NCBI GenBank assembly: GCA_002348535.1
Contig: DEBL01000063.1
Coordinates: forward strand, 1 to 14,940
DNA: 14,940 bases
Reading direction: 5' to 3'
From: Deltaproteobacteria bacterium UBA2957
GTDB lineage: Bacteria; Myxococcota_A; UBA796
The notes beneath the pieces were generated by a model. It worked only from the letters and a program-made list of their open reading frames with translations, was not told where the DNA came from and did not search any database. The position numbers and the translations under genes were made by a program. Below are positions 12,606-14,940 of this stretch, piece after piece (within the stretch, counting starts at the first letter, position 1; each line of letters starts with the position of its first letter).

Positions 12606-14940
12606 TTAAAGGTTGCGACGGTACTCGCCTCCAACCTCGTACAACGCAGATGTGATTTGGCCAAGGCTGGCCACTCGTACTGTATTCATCAACTCGCCAA
12701 AGATGTTGCCGCCGGTCGTGGCCACCTGTTGCAGGCGCTTGAGCGCTTCGGGCGCACTGGCGTTGTGCTGCGCATGAAAGGCGGCGAGGCGGGCAATCTG
12801 TTCATCCTTTTCATCGGCAGAAGAGCGCCGCAGTTCGACGGCTTCGGGCTCCCAATCTTCCGATTCAGTCGCCGGGTCCACAAACGTGTTGATGCCGACC
12901 AGCGGAAGCTCCCCCGAATGTTTTTGGTGTTCGTAATGAAGGCTCTCGGACTGGATTTTACCGCGCTGATATTGGGTCTCCATGGCACCCAAAACACCGC
13001 CGCGCTCATCGATTCGAGCAAACTCGTCGAGCACTGCATTTTCGACCATCCGTGTCAGTTCTTCCACGAAGAACGAACCCTGCACATTGTTCTCATTCTT
13101 CATTACCCCGAACTCTTGATTCACAATTTTCTGGATGGCCATCGCGCGACGAACGGATTCCTCAGTGGGTGTGGTGATGGCCTCATCGTAGGCATTGGTA
13201 TGGAGCGAGTTGCACTGGTCTTGAATCGCCAACAGAGCTTGGAGGGTCGTGCGAATGTCGTTGAATTGGATTTCTCGGGCGTGCAGAGAGCGACCGGAGG
13301 TTTGAATGTGGTACTTCAGTTTTTGGCTGCGTTCGTCGGCGCCATACAACACGTCCATCGCGACGGCCCAAATGCGTCGAGCAACGCGACCAATCACGGT
13401 GTATTCCGGGTCCATTCCGTTTGAGAAAAAGAAACTCAAGTTGGGTGCGAAATCATTTACATCCATGCCCCGCGAGCGGTAGTATTCGACCAACGTAAAG
13501 CCATTCGCGAGCGTGAACGCAAGTTGACTGACGGGGTTCGCGCCCGCTTCTGCGATGTGGTAGCCACTGACCGAAACGGAGTAATAGTTGCGAACCTGTT
13601 GTTCGATGAACCATGCCTGAATGTCGCCCATCATTCGCAGGGCAAATTCGAGGGAGAAAATGCACGTATTCTGTGCTTGATCCTCTTTCAGAATGTCTGC
13701 TTGGACGGTGCCGCGAACGACACGGAGAGCATCAGCCCGCATGGACGAATGCTCGGCTTCATTGGGTTCGCGCTTTTCCCGGTTCACAAATGCGCTGACC
13801 TGTTGGTCAATCGCGGTATTGAGGAACATCGCGAGTAAAATGGGAGCAGGACCATTGATGGTCATCGACACGGATGTGGTCGGGGCACACAGGTCGAATC
13901 CGCTGTAGAGGACTTTCATGTCATCCAGCGTGGCGATTGAGACACCGGACTCCCCAATTTTCCCGTAGATGTCGGGTCGTCGGTCGGGATCTTGGCCGTA
14001 GAGGGTGACCGAATCGAAGGCTGTGGAGAGGCGATGTACGGACTCGCCTTTGCATAGGAAATGAAAGCGTTCATTGGTCTTGGCGGGACCGCCTTCGCCG
14101 GCAAACATGCGCTTTGGCTCTTCACTTTTCCGTTTTAATGGAAAAGTGCCCGCGGTATAGGGAAAGTAGCCGGGCAGATTTTCCCTTAAAATCCAGCGGA
14201 TTCGGTCTCCATGGGACCGGTACTGGGGAAGCGCGATGCGGGGGATGTGGAGGCCACTGAGGCTCTCGTCGGTGAGCTTTTGTTGAATCTCGCGACCGCG
14301 GACGGTGTAGGTGAGTTCGGATCCCCCGTATGCCGCATGCATTTCGTTCCACGCTTCGAGTGCTTTCTGCGCCTTGGGGTCAAGCCCATCTGTAGCGCAC
14401 TGAAGCGCCGCGTCTGCGGCGTCTGCAGCCTCTCCAGTGAGATGTTGAACCGCTGCCTCCAGATGCTGTTTCGTGTCGGCGCAGTCCGCTTGTTGGTCGA
14501 CCCAAGAATGATACGATCGGACGGCATCCGAGATATCGCCAAGGTAGCGAAGCCGTCCAGGCGGAATGATTCGTTGCTGAGGGGGGGACGCTCTGACGCC
14601 GGGGTCGGCGATCGTGCTGGTGAAGGTCCGTCCGGCGCGGTTGTCGACGATTTGCATCAATGCTCGGTAGGCGGCGTTTACGCCGATGTCATTGAACTGT
14701 GATGCAACGGTGCCGAACACAGGCATTGATGAAGGGGGTGTGTCGAACTGATTTCGATTTCGCTGAACCTGTTTTGATACATCGCGAAGCGCATCTTGAG
14801 CGCCGCGTCGGTCGAACTTATTGATGATGACGAGGTCGGCGAAGTCCAGCATATCGATTTTCTCGAGCTGCGTAGCGGCTCCATACTCTGGCGTCATCAC
14901 ATACACGTGGACGTCCGAGACCTCCGTGATTGCTGAACTG
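12606..14940 (-). CDS. icmF: Fused acyl-CoA mutase IcmF (isobutyryl-CoA mutase type), 5' end beyond window
   Basis: 777 residues are visible. The frame remains open to the right edge, so the true start lies outside. Full IcmF proteins are about 1,080 residues: a B12-binding domain, a MeaB-like GTPase chaperone, then the mutase barrel. What is seen begins inside the GTPase (AITEVSDVHVYVMTPEYGA), with its NKxD box as INKFDRRG. A linker follows, then the mutase: GYFPYTAGTFPLKR, RMFAGEGGPAKTNERFH, TLYGQDPDRRPDIYGKIGESG, SVSMTINGPAP, SGYHIAEAGANP with the conserved His, and FAPNLSFFFSNGMDPEY. IcmF uses adenosylcobalamin to interconvert isobutyryl-CoA and n-butyryl-CoA; the GTPase guards cofactor loading. 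The MxxP-type spacing and the fused order favour IcmF over methylmalonyl-CoA mutase, but the substrate is not proven. Confidence 0.93.
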   Translation of the reverse strand, partial: SSAITEVSDVHVYVMTPEYGAATQLEKIDMLDFADLVIINKFDRRGAQDALRDVSKQVQRNRNQFDTPPSSMPVFGTVASQFNDIGVNAAYRALMQIVDNRAGRTFTSTIADPGVRASPPQQRIIPPGRLRYLGDISDAVRSYHSWVDQQADCADTKQHLEAAVQHLTGEAADAADAALQCATDGLDPKAQKALEAWNEMHAAYGGSELTYTVRGREIQQKLTDESLSGLHIPRIALPQYRSHGDRIRWILRENLPGYFPYTAGTFPLKRKSEEPKRMFAGEGGPAKTNERFHFLCKGESVHRLSTAFDSVTLYGQDPDRRPDIYGKIGESGVSIATLDDMKVLYSGFDLCAPTTSVSMTINGPAPILLAMFLNTAIDQQVSAFVNREKREPNEAEHSSMRADALRVVRGTVQADILKEDQAQNTCIFSLEFALRMMGDIQAWFIEQQVRNYYSVSVSGYHIAEAGANPVSQLAFTLANGFTLVEYYRSRGMDVNDFAPNLSFFFSNGMDPEYTVIGRVARRIWAVAMDVLYGADERSQKLKYHIQTSGRSLHAREIQFNDIRTTLQALLAIQDQCNSLHTNAYDEAITTPTEESVRRAMAIQKIVNQEFGVMKNENNVQGSFFVEELTRMVENAVLDEFARIDERGGVLGAMETQYQRGKIQSESLHYEHQKHSGELPLVGINTFVDPATESEDWEPEAVELRRSSADEKDEQIARLAAFHAQHNASAPEALKRLQQVATTGGNIFGELMNTVRVASLGQITSALYEVGGEYRRNL

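Noticed and set aside
12657..13424. Long plus-strand open frame opposite icmF
   Set aside because: It is a shadow of the clearly coding mutase on the minus strand, has no recognisable motif and no ribosome-binding site.
1..14940. Search for CRISPR arrays, tRNAs, insertion sequences, integrases, toxin-antitoxin pairs and biosynthetic clusters
   Set aside because: No direct repeats with spacers, cloverleaf structures, terminal inverted repeats with transposase, or such gene families were seen; most genes are ordinary chromosomal housekeeping or regulatory genes.

Overview
The window reads as a chromosomal segment of a Gram-negative bacterium, most likely a deltaproteobacterium-like lineage such as Bradymonadota or Myxococcota. 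This is inference. It rests on the secreted lipoprotein with a long Asp-Ala dipeptide repeat at the left edge, the Ser/Thr-kinase-like protein, the hybrid histidine kinase, the fused IcmF-type mutase, a moderately high G+C content and mixed ATG/GTG starts. I see no rRNA, tRNA, CRISPR array, insertion sequence or phage gene. No stretch over 300 bases is without a gene.

Layout. 1-198 (-) is the N-terminus of a lipoprotein whose mature part opens into a (Asp-Ala)n tract. 390-1133 (-) is a secreted protein of unknown function, and 1192-1383 (+) is a small four-cysteine protein. 1380-2024 (-) and 2107-2610 (+) are a divergent pair: a rhodanese-fold protein without its catalytic Cys and a Rieske-fold protein with one ligand His replaced by Gln. 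2670-4127 (+) is a soluble hybrid histidine kinase with a worn ATP-binding domain. rpmB (bL28) with its terminator occupies 4141-4426 (-). It is followed by a two-TM protein of unknown function (4600-5283, +) and a 56-residue charged protein (5292-5462, -).

5610-6326 (-) encodes a Rossmann/DUF2520 dehydrogenase-like protein. It diverges from the translation/RNA genes rbfA and truB (6379-7697, +), which are joined by an ATGA overlap. A DedA-family membrane protein (7699-8295, -) diverges from tsaE (8410-8877, +). tsaE overlaps a membrane-anchored helix-hairpin-helix protein (8867-9262, +). A small two-TM protein with a six-cysteine tail, including two CX3C pairs, follows at 9369-9815 (+).

The right third is a co-directional minus-strand run, read right to left: icmF (partial), a membrane-anchored pseudokinase, a 28-residue single-TM microprotein, an intact metallo-beta-lactamase-fold hydrolase, and bioD. 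From the pseudokinase onward every junction is a stop/start overlap (TGATG, ATGA, ATGA), so these four genes are almost certainly made together.

The most unusual theme is that four neighbouring regulatory or redox-type proteins keep their folds but lack signature residues: the rhodanese Cys, a Rieske His, the second N-box Asn plus G1 Asp of the histidine kinase, and the catalytic Lys, Asp and Asp of the Ser/Thr kinase. The best candidate for an undescribed system is the pseudokinase / TM-microprotein / metallohydrolase / BioD unit.
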